Of a stretch of DNA of 58,860 nt, positions 6,601 to 16,750 are shown one piece after another (within the stretch, counting starts at the first letter, position 1; every line of letters begins with the position of its first letter). The notes beneath the pieces were generated by a model that saw nothing but the letters and a program-made list of their open reading frames with translations, searched no databases and was not told where the DNA came from. The stretch is from a virus, in IMG/VR virus record IMGVR_UViG_3300042308_001616, positions 1 through 58,860 of that record. The stretch is one strand, 5' to 3'. Both the position numbers and the translations under genes were made by a program.

Positions 6601-8824
6601 CGGAAACCAACTTGGTGCTGCAACTTATCACAACTCATCAATATTTGGTGGTAGTGATGTTTGGAAAGAAGGTATAGCTTATAGATCTATACTCAATGGT
6701 GTAAATTTCAATTCCGGAATTGTTAAAGACTCGACATGGATAGATGGAACTTTTAACGGTGGTCTATTCTACCAATCTAATAGTTACGATGGGAAACCAT
6801 CAAAAGGTTACGAGAAATACGATACAAACAGAATATTATCACATTATAAAAGTGGTTCTACTATAGGTACTACATCTAATGACAGACATTCCTGGAGAAA
6901 AGGAACCTTTAACGGAGGTGTATTCTATAAATCTGATTGGGAGGATGGAAACTTCAATGGTGGTGAGTTCTACGGATCGAAATGGTATGGTGGAGTTGCA
7001 AATGGTGGAAGTTTCGGTAATGAATCAACTGATACCAGAGAAACGGTTTTCTATGCAGGAACTATAAACTTCACCACAGTTCAAAACGCAACTTTTGTTG
7101 CGGATGATACTTCCGCGACAGGTATAACAAATTCAATAATTTGGAACAACGGTACTTTTAACGGAGGAGTTTTCGGTGCAAATCGAAACTACACATCTAC
7201 CGGTGGTGGTGAGATAAATGGTCCAAAAATATCAACGAATACACAAATAGATATACAGGATAGTAAGATTTATACAATAAATATAACGGATAATGAAACT
7301 TCTATAAATAAAATAGAGGTGACTATTACATACAGGCAGATTTCGAGTCCGGCGGTTCCACTTGAAGATATAGAGATACTTCTAACTTCACCAAACGGTG
7401 GTGAAGCAATTCTTAAAAAATATGGAATTGGTGTTGGATATGAGTTATTTTCAACAGTATTTTCAACGGACGTAACTAACAATCTTACGGTGGGTATGTC
7501 ACCATATACATCGACTTTCAATTTTGATTATGTAGAACCGATAACGAAAGTATTTAACGATATGATTGATCCGGTGAACGGAATTGCAGGTAATTGGTTA
7601 TTGAATATTAAAAACTCATCTACAATTAATAAAATAACGGCGAATATTGTTGTAGATATAAAATTTACAAAAAGTCCTATACTCACCACATCAATTGACA
7701 ATAGTGCAATATGGAAAGGTGGAAACTTCAATAGTGGTCAATTTATAGACTACGCTGTATGGGAGAACGGTGATTTCAACAACGGAAAATTTCTATCTAC
7801 ATATGGCTGGGAAAATAGTGGTGATTACCTTATTGCCGGTCCAGCAACTTCACACACATGGCAAAACGGAAGATTTAACGGTGGTGAGTTTGGAAATGGT
7901 GCTACCGGTCCTAATTCAACATGGGCCACCGGTGTTTTCAATGCAGGATATTTCAAAGGAAGAGTTTGGAGTGATGGTATATTCAAATATGGATTATTTG
8001 AAGGAAGTGGAACAAATGCAACGGGTAGATGGACATTAAAAACCGGTGCAACATCTTCGAATGCAATGGATTTTGTAAATACTTACTTAGATAAAGGATT
8101 TTATGGTCTTTGGAGAAAAGGATTGATAACAAACGACAAATACATATCTCTCTATGAGACAATGCCTAACAAAACCAAAGCATCTGATAACGAAATACAA
8201 TATCCGGATTCAAGATTCAAAAACGCACTCTGGATGGATGGAATTTTCGATCACGGAGAATCTACTTTCCAAAATTCGGTATGGATGTCAGGAACATTCA
8301 GTAAAGGTACTATGTTGAACTCATCATTCAATCCTTATGTAATGAGACCATCTGGATTAGTCGAGTTCTCGAGCAACACTATCTGGAAAGATGGGACTTT
8401 CAAAGAAGGAGACATCTTTTATACCGATTGGGAAATAGGAAATTTTATAAGTGGTACAGCTGCTGGAATATGGTTCAAAGATGGAGTTTCGAGATACATG
8501 AACGCATACAACGTAGTTTGGGGATCAACTTCTTCCTATCCGGTATGGAAGAATGGTAACTGGTATGGTTCTGAAATAGATTATAATGGGTCGATAGTAA
8601 ATGAAATGTATCAAAATATCATAAGAAAATGTAGAAATATCAACTTATTCAATACTGATTTACACGCATGGAACGTTTTCAAAGATGGGGAAATGGCACT
8701 TAGTGAATCTATTTTCGTTGGACTTACAGATGAAATAAATTTGAATTTCGATATAATTGATGATATATTTACCAATGATGATAAAGATCCACAAAAATAT
8801 TATCCAACAATATCCTGGAGATAG
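3638..8824 (+). CDS. Giant structural protein with Trp/Phe-x-x-Gly solenoid and P domain
   Basis: 1,728 residues. ATG at 3638 is preferred; an in-frame GTG at 3629 would add three residues. The protein is dominated by five-residue repeats of the form [WF]-x-x-G-x, for example WRKGTFNGGVFYKSDWEDG, in blocks near residues 334-354, 1031-1181, 1354-1461 and 1527-1644. They should form a stacked beta-solenoid. Between blocks (about 1206-1347) lies a P domain of proprotein-convertase type: LEDIEILLTSPNGG, then NWLLNIKNSS. There is no signal peptide or membrane segment. It is very probably a virion adhesin or tail-associated protein; it shares its repeat type with the next gene and with that at 49493-56044. 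It is the first gene of a two-gene plus-strand unit. Confidence 0.85.
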   Translation: MKVGSILIYNSKHYIHKMGIVSLMTSASFNSLGNDVNVVGNFETDVESGSIEKYVSTPLVNYVEPYVYKGVEKTLFYTEVNSNLKEGERVFIVNGNYDSAERIKIDKYKKGSDGYRVLYVDRCQIVLDIDYTGTLPVQGGTSEDYMSDYVKIQYIDSYDTFLTANKQLTTRGGYMGGRFDYYQNWIAYIDYDYPSIDDGWVSTTGVTASPGFYVREPAYDPNMLSGTKGEGWVSITKEFISGSYSLASPTANPKVGLRHLSNNKLLVVGKSFTYKGTEFKSGNVYKFEASKGWIANIEEQGKYSSAIITKGNFRNGDFSGKFNSGLYGSREKKITWRGTGIWNGGTLFNTLWLSGSMFSKIEISESHQTLINNNRKPYQKVNTWNNGGYGWNYVLDSEFDNTSIYSAIVRNTKFGMTPSSPVVERYLTSATQSFDKILDGGLYESCEFINTQLLGGAIKNSRSWNSVLDGVKHINSFTYDSVLVNSTLFAEPAIKIDGYDEWSTSERRGSNVFGETFSNDFDFKVYKLYVGEADWKKMRSGDSFYVKGIRIKNDPELMNFFDKKFTIGSWTEFVDEFNSTGNQIGSVDPNVFYKSGISCAAFLTTLEENEWIYSSIEYRVPDANFPGGKVSGYITDVVKENPNPRYSIDIFVSTKDTDFRTIEGLNFNSTTQSVSSLNYILPKQKSVVDFSNAYIIDSNVESGVVDNCNWISGYDIGYNKDLIISGLTNSQDMTIYNVDYNSSNGEITVTTLKDQKFFEIVDRSSYSYESDVKTGDILFIAGFDYYSKGKVLGFTISDPGSNYAPPVDSVKLYQPDSVKGYGLMVDYIPNLVSPYEIQSVNVVVYGLDYKVGDRLYLKFDNQGSLNGGTDAHITVTSVSELDTVRLPNYWKVVTTTPNTITLSSLSDTDKIMGLTQSGIFITEGGENRWNGFKKMMIMNSNIKSGIFKRSTLVNNVIEAENYPISDRDFINIDGIKGLLLSETIFANNGNQLGAATYHNSSIFGGSDVWKEGIAYRSILNGVNFNSGIVKDSTWIDGTFNGGLFYQSNSYDGKPSKGYEKYDTNRILSHYKSGSTIGTTSNDRHSWRKGTFNGGVFYKSDWEDGNFNGGEFYGSKWYGGVANGGSFGNESTDTRETVFYAGTINFTTVQNATFVADDTSATGITNSIIWNNGTFNGGVFGANRNYTSTGGGEINGPKISTNTQIDIQDSKIYTINITDNETSINKIEVTITYRQISSPAVPLEDIEILLTSPNGGEAILKKYGIGVGYELFSTVFSTDVTNNLTVGMSPYTSTFNFDYVEPITKVFNDMIDPVNGIAGNWLLNIKNSSTINKITANIVVDIKFTKSPILTTSIDNSAIWKGGNFNSGQFIDYAVWENGDFNNGKFLSTYGWENSGDYLIAGPATSHTWQNGRFNGGEFGNGATGPNSTWATGVFNAGYFKGRVWSDGIFKYGLFEGSGTNATGRWTLKTGATSSNAMDFVNTYLDKGFYGLWRKGLITNDKYISLYETMPNKTKASDNEIQYPDSRFKNALWMDGIFDHGESTFQNSVWMSGTFSKGTMLNSSFNPYVMRPSGLVEFSSNTIWKDGTFKEGDIFYTDWEIGNFISGTAAGIWFKDGVSRYMNAYNVVWGSTSSYPVWKNGNWYGSEIDYNGSIVNEMYQNIIRKCRNINLFNTDLHAWNVFKDGEMALSESIFVGLTDEINLNFDIIDDIFTNDDKDPQKYYPTISWR

Positions 8825-8834
8825 TTAAATTTTA

Positions 8835-8842
8835 TATATAAA
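8835..8842 (+). promoter_or_regulatory. TATATAAA motif before the second giant gene
   Basis: TTTATATATAAACTATG places the motif two bases before the ATG at 8845, in the short gap between two giant genes. Confidence 0.4.
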
Positions 8843-8844
8843 CT

Positions 8845-11800
8845 ATGGGTATGAAAGACTATTTATATCTCGAGGCCGACGGGACAGTTAAAAGTGAATT
8901 AGAAGATCTTTACGTAGGTGATCGTTATTTGTCATATGAGATTTATGACTACAAAGTTAGTTGGGGAGGGTTGGCGAATTTATCACATACTTGGTGGTTG
9001 GCTTACCAAACTGGAAGGACAAAGCTGAGTGGTGAGGCAAATGTAAAGGCAATACCAGGTAAGGTTATATATGAAAGAATAATTTCAGTAACGAGTAAAC
9101 CAGTAACTGACCCGGTGAAATATAAATCTTTTGATAATAACACCGTTAAAGTCGATACAATTGAGTTCAACTTTGGTATAGAGAGTATGGTTCCACCTAC
9201 CAAAAAAAAAGGTGCAGGATACAGGACATCATATCTAACGGAATATAAACCGGGACAACCAACTCCATATGGCGGTAGACTTATATACAATACCGAAGGT
9301 CTAACTTTAATTAATAATTCTTATGAGCAGATAAATAACACATCAACTTCTTTGGGTGGTTGGGCGTTATATGACGGACCATACATCGAAAACACAAAAT
9401 TTATAAGAGAGCGTAGTTATAATTACGATAATTATGTTGATCCTTTCTTCAAATACTATGACAATGACGTAATTGATAAAATAACCGTAAGTATTAGGTA
9501 CACAATAGATACTAACTATAACGCATGGGAAAAAAATAACTATGTAGAGTTAGGTACTATAGAAATACCGACAAATATTTTAAGTCCTGCACAAAGGGAG
9601 AACCTAAACGACACAAATAGACGAAAATGGGATATAGATCGTGATAGTTTCAAAGGGTACGGAGATAATACAATAAAGATAGTTTCGGACGGTTGTACAA
9701 AAGAGGGAACTTTTTGGTATCTAAATTCGGAAAGTGAGAGACGTCCAATAAAATGGGTGACTAATATACCAGAAGATAGTAGACAACGTATAATTTTTTC
9801 TCAGGGAATAAACCCCGACACACTTTTAAAAGGTTATATCTATGGTGAAGGAGTTTTACCTGTATATTATCTTACTATAGTACCAGAAGTAGATCCAATC
9901 GAATGGAATTCCAGTGGTGGATTGTCAAATAATACTAATTATCCTAGTGGATATATTGAACTCAATTTATGTGTTCCGATGTTTTCTGATGAGACTTGGA
10001 ATACTCCAAGTCTTAATGTAATATATAATGGTATTGGTGTTGGTGAAGAAGTAGAAAAAAATCTTGTGTCTAAATGGGTTTTTGCAAATAAGGTTAAAAG
10101 ATTCGGAAGGGAAAAATGGTGGGGTGCAACCAAAATACCTATGGAACATGATGGATCTATAAATTCGAATATACCTTCTTATAACGCAGATACAGATTTT
10201 ACTAATTATAAAAGTCCTGCATATTGGATACATATAGCACGTAAAAAATATCTTAAAGATTATGTAAATGATGGTAAGAAATATATTAATAATTCATTTT
10301 CTGATAAAGATAAACTTTTACCATCTTGGGTTTTTAGGACTTATGGTATAAACACAATACGTGATATAATACCATTTATGGATTTTGTAACCACCGTAGA
10401 AGGATATAAATTAAATAGACCAAATAAAGGTAATAAAATTGACTATACATCCTATGGTAGTCAAGAAAGTGGATACTTTGACGGGGTTATTAAGGTTAGT
10501 GCAAATGATGACATATGGAGATTACCCAAAGGTGTGTTGAAATGGATTGTAGCTGAGTTTCACGCATGGTTTAGACCTACAAATCAAAATTCAACATCAT
10601 CCGTTTCACTTGATACCATTTCAATATTATCAAAGGCTGTAAGTTATGAGCCAATAATGAAGAGACTTTATACACGGTTTCGTGATATACCAAATGATAC
10701 AAATAATAAAAAAGTTGAAATTAGCGGTGGATTCCACTATAAAAAGATTGACTTTTATCAGTTAGCCGACATCCAACCACAATTAGATAGTCTAATCTCA
10801 CAGGGGAAAAATACCGAGGCCGATGCAATAGGACAAGAGTTTATTACCAAATTCCGTGGTTATCCGAAAATCTGGACTGATATTCCAAAAAGCTATGGAA
10901 TAGTTTGGCGACGTTCTGATCAAAAAGATTGGACTAATGTTGTATTCTCCGACGTAAATAATCCTCTAGCATACTCAGATTATGTAAAAGATCTTACTAA
11001 TTACGAACCAATCGCAGGTGGTACCATAAAACAACCAACGAGGCAAGATCCTTATACTGTTACTCCACTAGGTTATACTGGACTTTTTCCAATTGTAGAA
11101 TTAATAGAGGATAGGAAACCAACTTCAACTGCAGGTAATTGGCGTATGTTCTCTTTTGAATATAATCTTCCTAATTTACCAAACGGATTATCATACGAGG
11201 TATATTTTTGGGTCGAAACATACAAATCTGCATCTTTAAGTTCGGATTCTTCGGAATTAGAAAAATTATATACAAAAAAAAATAAAATATTCTTCAAACG
11301 TGTTGGAACTATTGTATATGGATTACCGACATTTGATAAATTTACAAAACCAGAACCTGGATTAAAACCATTCTGGTTTCAGATGTATAATGGATGGAGA
11401 ATAAATGAAAAACCTATTTCGGGTCAATATGATCCTTATAACGATATTAATCCAGATACATATGGTCCATGGGATTCGAGTACAAATAAATACTTAGACG
11501 ATTTTGTGTATTACAGGTCAAGATATTCGATAATACCATTCTATTCACGTAATAATATATGGGATGGGAGAGGTCAATATAATTCAGCGAGTAATTATAC
11601 ATTTATGCGTTTGGTATATTTTTACACCCAATACTCAAACATTACAGAGGAGATACTTGATTTTTGGAAAAGATATAGACCATTCCACTACTATCATAAC
11701 AAAATTTATAAAGAGGGTAAAAACTACCAGTTTCGTATTGTGGTAGAAAACTACTTTGGTTCACTACAACTAAAAAATAAAGATGCTAAGACTAATAATG

Positions 11801-14800
11801 GAAGTAAACAACATTCGTGGCAGGGTATTGAGGCACTAGGATACCACACAGGTTATAAAAAAGATCCTACTAAAGATAATTTAACAGCCAATACGGATGT
11901 ACAAAGTCGAGCGTATTCGAATGACCCTAATGAACCTCATAAAATGATGTTCGATCTTTTTGACTTATGGTCAGATGAACCTATACTTCCAAATTTTTTA
12001 GGATTTTATAAATATTATAAACTCGACACAAACGGAAATATAACATATTCAGGGTCAGTGCAAGAAAATTATATTTTATCAGACAAAGACAAAAAATTTA
12101 AAACTGAGCAGAATGCTATAAATTATAAAAATGGTGTGGAATATGATGATACATCAATATTATACAAAACCACAAAGCCAATGAAATTAGTTACACCGTG
12201 GTCGGATTTCATAGATATGAATCCACCCATAGTGCCAGTTGAGGTTTTTAGAGGAGGAAATATTGTAGATAATGCTAACTACGAAGATATTAGAAAAATG
12301 AATCTATATGGTTATGCAAACATAAATAGTTTTAATGAAGATAATATACGTAAAAATTATATAGCGGTTAGTGCTAGTAACACATTCAGTTTGTCCGAAC
12401 TACCTACAAAACCACTAACCAGTTTCGAATCTTCATATTTAGATCCAAAGAATCCTCTAACAATAACAGCAGATATGTACTTCAATGGATTCTCAAAAGT
12501 AATAATAACAGAATGTGAATGGGAAATACAGGGGTATGCAACATTCAATATGATGACCGCTACCGATATTAACGATATAAATGATTCGCAGATTATAGAA
12601 TATAAAAATACAGGACTTGGTTTAGACTTCTTCACCGGAAGAGGTTGGCACTACATAGACGATACGTTAATATGGGTCGATTATGTCAATGACTATAATG
12701 ATAAAAAGAAAAATGATGTATCTATAAATACCAATTTTCCTATGGGTGGAAGTGTGTTTGATTATTATTCCGATAAAAAATCACACATAAAATATCTCTA
12801 TAACAACTTTGCAGCAAAGCTAATTACATACGAAAGATACAATCTAACCTTTGATTATGTAAACTCTTCGAATTTTGGACTAACAATGTATATTGGAACT
12901 GAATTACCCGAAGAATATATATATTATAACAATATAGATTCACTTATCGAAAGTGGTAAAATATACAAAGTTGGTACTTTGGCAAAGAGCGTTGGAACAC
13001 AATTGGGTCTAACACAATCATGTGAGTTTATAGGACTCAAAGGTAATCAATATTTATTTTTTGTAGCTGATACTATTGTTAATTTCAACAAAAAGATTGG
13101 GAAGGATGTTGTACCAGGCGATGATTGGAGATTCGCGCTTACCACAACTAACGCTGGGTACGGTTTCAAATCTGGTCAGAACTATGTTTATAAGTTCAGT
13201 AACGGAAATAAAGGTAAATCTGAAAAATGTATAATAAGTATAAGTAACTTCAAATTACAATATAGTTACGAAGAAAGTGTAAACAACAAACAAGTTAGTG
13301 TATCCGGAAATAATTACTCAGAAATGGGTAACAATATGAAGGGATTGACCTTCTCCGTAAAATTTGGGTTCGGTAACAATGTTTTCAAAAACTCACCTAA
13401 TGGTATAACTACTATAGGAACAAAAGTTGGAAATGGTTCATTTGTTTCTGGTATATGGGAAAGTGGTGTATGGAATAGTGGATGGAGAGATGACATAACT
13501 ATAATGGATTTCTTCGCAATAAAAGAGTTCTATGGTCAGGGTGGAAGTTGGTATATCAGAATATCAGGACCGAGTGAATCGGTTGATGCATTCTCTGTTG
13601 GTGATAAAGTAAGTATAGGAAACATAATCGCTATAAATGACAATGAGAAAAGAGTATTATTAAAAGAATATTACCAAATAAATGCGGTAGATAAAACTAT
13701 AGGATATGTAGAGGTTAAAGTAGATTATAACTTTCCCCTTATGAGATTTGAGATGGACTCGGATGAACATCGTATAAGAATATCAAAAAATATATGGTTG
13801 GATGGTGTTTTTCTAAACGGATATTTCAGAGGAATATGGAATGATGGACTTTTCAATGGACAACCTATGCAAACACTTATGGATAGGTCTAATTGGATAG
13901 ATGGCATATTCAACGGAGGACATTTTTATGCAGATAAAAAAAGTATTATTTTCTCATATGTTGAGAAAGTTATAAAAGACGACGTACCTAGGTTAAAACT
14001 AAAATTTGTAGAAAATCATAGACTTAATATAGACGATGTCATATCCATAGAATTTTACACAACAAAAGCGGTATTTGGTGGATTACCAGTAAATGATAGT
14101 TCTTTAGGTATAAAATTGAAAGATGATGAACCATACCACTTAGGAACTACGGTTATTATAGATATAGATGATAAGTCAATAACAACAGGTATAATATGGA
14201 ATAACGAATATTTAAATATAACTGCTGGTAAGATATACACTACAATCTCAACTGGTCTGATCCAAAACTTTGAATTCTATTCAAACAACGTATCTAATAT
14301 AACATCTTTACAGTCGTTGAAATCTGAAAGAGTCTTCCAATACAACTCATGGATAGATGTAAACTACTCTGATCAGAGTGCTGTAAATATAGGAAGACCT
14401 TTGACTTTTGTCGATCCGGTATCAGGAAGACAATATCCAGAAAATAACCTTTATGGATACCCAACAACCGATGTAATTACAAGTCTATCTATATTCAGAG
14501 ATAGCTATTCTAGTTATTCAAGGAGGTATGAACTTGGAAGTAGATATGAAATATTCTCAGATTTAGTTGGTTCGTCTTCAAATTTTGATGAACATTTTGA
14601 ATCAACAGATACACAACAAGGACGTGATATGTTCGGAAAACAAGGATGGGACTATAAAATTTCACCAAGTAGTACCAAATATCTAAAATCTGCAAACGCT
14701 AAGATAGACTATAATAATAACATACTCGAATTACGATTTGTAGGAACTGAAGGTGGTAATAATGAATATGCTTCTTCGTTCACTAACGGACAGATATTAA

Positions 14801-15957
14801 ATATAGAATCTTATGTACTTTTATTAAATGAATATAATACGAGATTACATCACTCACAAACTATTATAGTAGATTCTGCACTCGATACACCAAATTATGC
14901 AGTGGTCAATCTTATAGGAGCAACACCGAGTCTACCTAATAACGAAGTTGCAGTGTGGTCGATCAGTGATAAGTTCATAATATCATTCGATTCCAAACCA
15001 GGACTAACCTATTCGAGAACCATCGAACCGTTAAGTTCAGACTCAAAACAACAAGGAAAGGAATTAAGAATAGATGCCACTGAAGACGGAGGAACTCTTG
15101 ATTTAGTACCTGTAGATGATATACCGAAAAGAACTAACGGAACACAAGAAAGAACATTGACTAAAAATAGATACTCAATGGTAGAATTCAAAATAGTAGA
15201 CAAAAAAACAAAATATGACTACCATCAAAATTCAGAAGGATATATCTTACCATTAATAAACTTCGGTAACCTTAACTTTGTCAATAGAGATGTCACAGAC
15301 TACTATGGTATTAAAACAGAAAAATTACTAAAAACATTATATCTACCTGTGTATGATAATGTAAATCATATTAATACACACGGAAATAAAAAACAGGAGT
15401 TCTTCTTCAATAAACAAAATTTATCACTAAACATTAAAGGAAATGGAGTACTTGGTATAAACAAATCGGAAATTATGTTGGACGACCTTAAAATGTATGA
15501 GGTTAGTAGAGTTCCGTTCTTCCAATACTTTAAATCGATGTCAAAAAGTTCAATAGGAAACATAAACATCACAATACAGATGCCAAAAACAACGGAAAAT
15601 ATTGGAACTGCACCTTTTATAGAATTCTCGGATGTAAATGCAATAGACAACTCAAATTCGGTGAAAAACTTCTTCATATCAAAACTTGTTATAACAAACG
15701 TACCTGTACCTGAGAGTATAAACTGGGAAAAAGACTACATTATATACCGTAGACAAATAAGTGATTTATCAACACCAGAATATTACTACGATAGTAATCT
15801 AAGTTCGTTAAAAGATAGTTCTGGTTATATAATAATTAAAGATAATGACAATACAACGATTGTTTCGGAAGATGTTTTGGGATCGATAGATGCAGAGATT
15901 GCGGCCTCTCAGGGTAATACACCTACTGACCTTAATAATAATAATAAATCAGAGTGA
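8845..15957 (+). CDS. Giant structural protein, 2,370 residues, with short solenoid patches
   Basis: It starts MGMKDYLYLEADGTVKSEL twenty bases after the previous gene. Most of the chain is Tyr-, Asn- and Lys-rich beta-type sequence that I cannot assign. Two patches of the [WF]-x-x-G-x repeat occur, near residues 1532-1549 (GIWESGVWNSGW) and 1649-1695 (WLDGVFLNGYFRGIWNDG), linking it to its upstream neighbour and to the protein at 49493-56044. The C-terminus ends in a low-complexity NNNNKSE tail. No enzyme motif was found. A large virion component such as a fibre or baseplate-associated adhesin is the likeliest reading. Its stop is 21 bases from the convergent DnaJ-like gene with no clear terminator between. 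Confidence 0.83.
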   Translation: MGMKDYLYLEADGTVKSELEDLYVGDRYLSYEIYDYKVSWGGLANLSHTWWLAYQTGRTKLSGEANVKAIPGKVIYERIISVTSKPVTDPVKYKSFDNNTVKVDTIEFNFGIESMVPPTKKKGAGYRTSYLTEYKPGQPTPYGGRLIYNTEGLTLINNSYEQINNTSTSLGGWALYDGPYIENTKFIRERSYNYDNYVDPFFKYYDNDVIDKITVSIRYTIDTNYNAWEKNNYVELGTIEIPTNILSPAQRENLNDTNRRKWDIDRDSFKGYGDNTIKIVSDGCTKEGTFWYLNSESERRPIKWVTNIPEDSRQRIIFSQGINPDTLLKGYIYGEGVLPVYYLTIVPEVDPIEWNSSGGLSNNTNYPSGYIELNLCVPMFSDETWNTPSLNVIYNGIGVGEEVEKNLVSKWVFANKVKRFGREKWWGATKIPMEHDGSINSNIPSYNADTDFTNYKSPAYWIHIARKKYLKDYVNDGKKYINNSFSDKDKLLPSWVFRTYGINTIRDIIPFMDFVTTVEGYKLNRPNKGNKIDYTSYGSQESGYFDGVIKVSANDDIWRLPKGVLKWIVAEFHAWFRPTNQNSTSSVSLDTISILSKAVSYEPIMKRLYTRFRDIPNDTNNKKVEISGGFHYKKIDFYQLADIQPQLDSLISQGKNTEADAIGQEFITKFRGYPKIWTDIPKSYGIVWRRSDQKDWTNVVFSDVNNPLAYSDYVKDLTNYEPIAGGTIKQPTRQDPYTVTPLGYTGLFPIVELIEDRKPTSTAGNWRMFSFEYNLPNLPNGLSYEVYFWVETYKSASLSSDSSELEKLYTKKNKIFFKRVGTIVYGLPTFDKFTKPEPGLKPFWFQMYNGWRINEKPISGQYDPYNDINPDTYGPWDSSTNKYLDDFVYYRSRYSIIPFYSRNNIWDGRGQYNSASNYTFMRLVYFYTQYSNITEEILDFWKRYRPFHYYHNKIYKEGKNYQFRIVVENYFGSLQLKNKDAKTNNGSKQHSWQGIEALGYHTGYKKDPTKDNLTANTDVQSRAYSNDPNEPHKMMFDLFDLWSDEPILPNFLGFYKYYKLDTNGNITYSGSVQENYILSDKDKKFKTEQNAINYKNGVEYDDTSILYKTTKPMKLVTPWSDFIDMNPPIVPVEVFRGGNIVDNANYEDIRKMNLYGYANINSFNEDNIRKNYIAVSASNTFSLSELPTKPLTSFESSYLDPKNPLTITADMYFNGFSKVIITECEWEIQGYATFNMMTATDINDINDSQIIEYKNTGLGLDFFTGRGWHYIDDTLIWVDYVNDYNDKKKNDVSINTNFPMGGSVFDYYSDKKSHIKYLYNNFAAKLITYERYNLTFDYVNSSNFGLTMYIGTELPEEYIYYNNIDSLIESGKIYKVGTLAKSVGTQLGLTQSCEFIGLKGNQYLFFVADTIVNFNKKIGKDVVPGDDWRFALTTTNAGYGFKSGQNYVYKFSNGNKGKSEKCIISISNFKLQYSYEESVNNKQVSVSGNNYSEMGNNMKGLTFSVKFGFGNNVFKNSPNGITTIGTKVGNGSFVSGIWESGVWNSGWRDDITIMDFFAIKEFYGQGGSWYIRISGPSESVDAFSVGDKVSIGNIIAINDNEKRVLLKEYYQINAVDKTIGYVEVKVDYNFPLMRFEMDSDEHRIRISKNIWLDGVFLNGYFRGIWNDGLFNGQPMQTLMDRSNWIDGIFNGGHFYADKKSIIFSYVEKVIKDDVPRLKLKFVENHRLNIDDVISIEFYTTKAVFGGLPVNDSSLGIKLKDDEPYHLGTTVIIDIDDKSITTGIIWNNEYLNITAGKIYTTISTGLIQNFEFYSNNVSNITSLQSLKSERVFQYNSWIDVNYSDQSAVNIGRPLTFVDPVSGRQYPENNLYGYPTTDVITSLSIFRDSYSSYSRRYELGSRYEIFSDLVGSSSNFDEHFESTDTQQGRDMFGKQGWDYKISPSSTKYLKSANAKIDYNNNILELRFVGTEGGNNEYASSFTNGQILNIESYVLLLNEYNTRLHHSQTIIVDSALDTPNYAVVNLIGATPSLPNNEVAVWSISDKFIISFDSKPGLTYSRTIEPLSSDSKQQGKELRIDATEDGGTLDLVPVDDIPKRTNGTQERTLTKNRYSMVEFKIVDKKTKYDYHQNSEGYILPLINFGNLNFVNRDVTDYYGIKTEKLLKTLYLPVYDNVNHINTHGNKKQEFFFNKQNLSLNIKGNGVLGINKSEIMLDDLKMYEVSRVPFFQYFKSMSKSSIGNINITIQMPKTTENIGTAPFIEFSDVNAIDNSNSVKNFFISKLVITNVPVPESINWEKDYIIYRRQISDLSTPEYYYDSNLSSLKDSSGYIIIKDNDNTTIVSEDVLGSIDAEIAASQGNTPTDLNNNNKSE

Positions 15958-15978
15958 TAAAGAGATTTAGTTATTTAG

Positions 15979-16698
15979 TTATTTATACTTATTCTTAAGT
16001 ATTAGATGACCGACTTTACCAGCTTCATTTTTAGATACGTGACCCATAGCATCAACTTTTGTTTGCTCGCCAGTTAATTTTATCTTACTGAGTCGTTGTT
16101 TTCCAAGTATACGTTTATCTCCCTTACAAGACATACATTGATTTAGTCCAACCTTACCCTTTCCGTCACAGAAAGTACAATCAGAACCCATATACTTACC
16201 AGAACCCTCACAGAAGTCACATCCGTCTTCACCATCAAATACCTTCAAAACATTACCATCGTTATCACGTATTACTATTTTAGAAGACATATCCTTACCA
16301 GTACCGTCACAAGACTTACAACGTACCCATCTTTCATACTCAATAGTTCCATCAAAATCTTCATCTACAATAATATAGATATCCAACATCTCATTCTTTT
16401 TAAAACGCTCAAGTCTATCCTTTTCAGTTTGATAATCAACATCAATATTTATATCAAAAAATTCATAATACTCATTATAATTATTACCAAATTTAGACTT
16501 CATATCATAATCCTTTCTTTGTTCAGAACAAAGAACATCATATGCCTCTGTGATTGAATTAAATTTAACAGGATCAACATCTTTGTTTTTATCTGGATGA
16601 TATTCAAATGATAGTTTATAGTATGCTTTTTTAATTTCTTTATCAGTAGATGTATTAGAAATACCTAATATTTGGTAATAGTTTATATTTAAATTCAT
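15979..16698 (-). CDS. dnaJ: DnaJ-like co-chaperone with J domain and zinc repeats
   Basis: 239 residues against about 375 for full DnaJ. A J domain fills residues 5-68 with the Hsp70-activating H34-P-D motif. A cysteine-rich region carries four CxxC pairs: C127-C130 (CKSCDGTG), C160-C163 (CDFCEGSG), C174-C177 (CTFCDGKG) and C188-C191 (CMSCKG), the usual CxxCxGxG zinc centres except that the last is degenerate. The Gly/Phe linker and most of the C-terminal substrate-binding domain are missing. It should recruit host DnaK, perhaps to help fold or assemble the giant virion proteins. It is the last gene of a minus-strand block that includes S21; about 50 bases separate it from rpsU. Confidence 0.93.
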   Translation of the reverse strand: MNLNINYYQILGISNTSTDKEIKKAYYKLSFEYHPDKNKDVDPVKFNSITEAYDVLCSEQRKDYDMKSKFGNNYNEYYEFFDINIDVDYQTEKDRLERFKKNEMLDIYIIVDEDFDGTIEYERWVRCKSCDGTGKDMSSKIVIRDNDGNVLKVFDGEDGCDFCEGSGKYMGSDCTFCDGKGKVGLNQCMSCKGDKRILGKQRLSKIKLTGEQTKVDAMGHVSKNEAGKVGHLILKNKYK

Positions 16699-16750
16699 AT
16701 TTTATTTGATTTTGATAGTGTCAAATGCACAAAGTGCTTGAAAATTAGTA

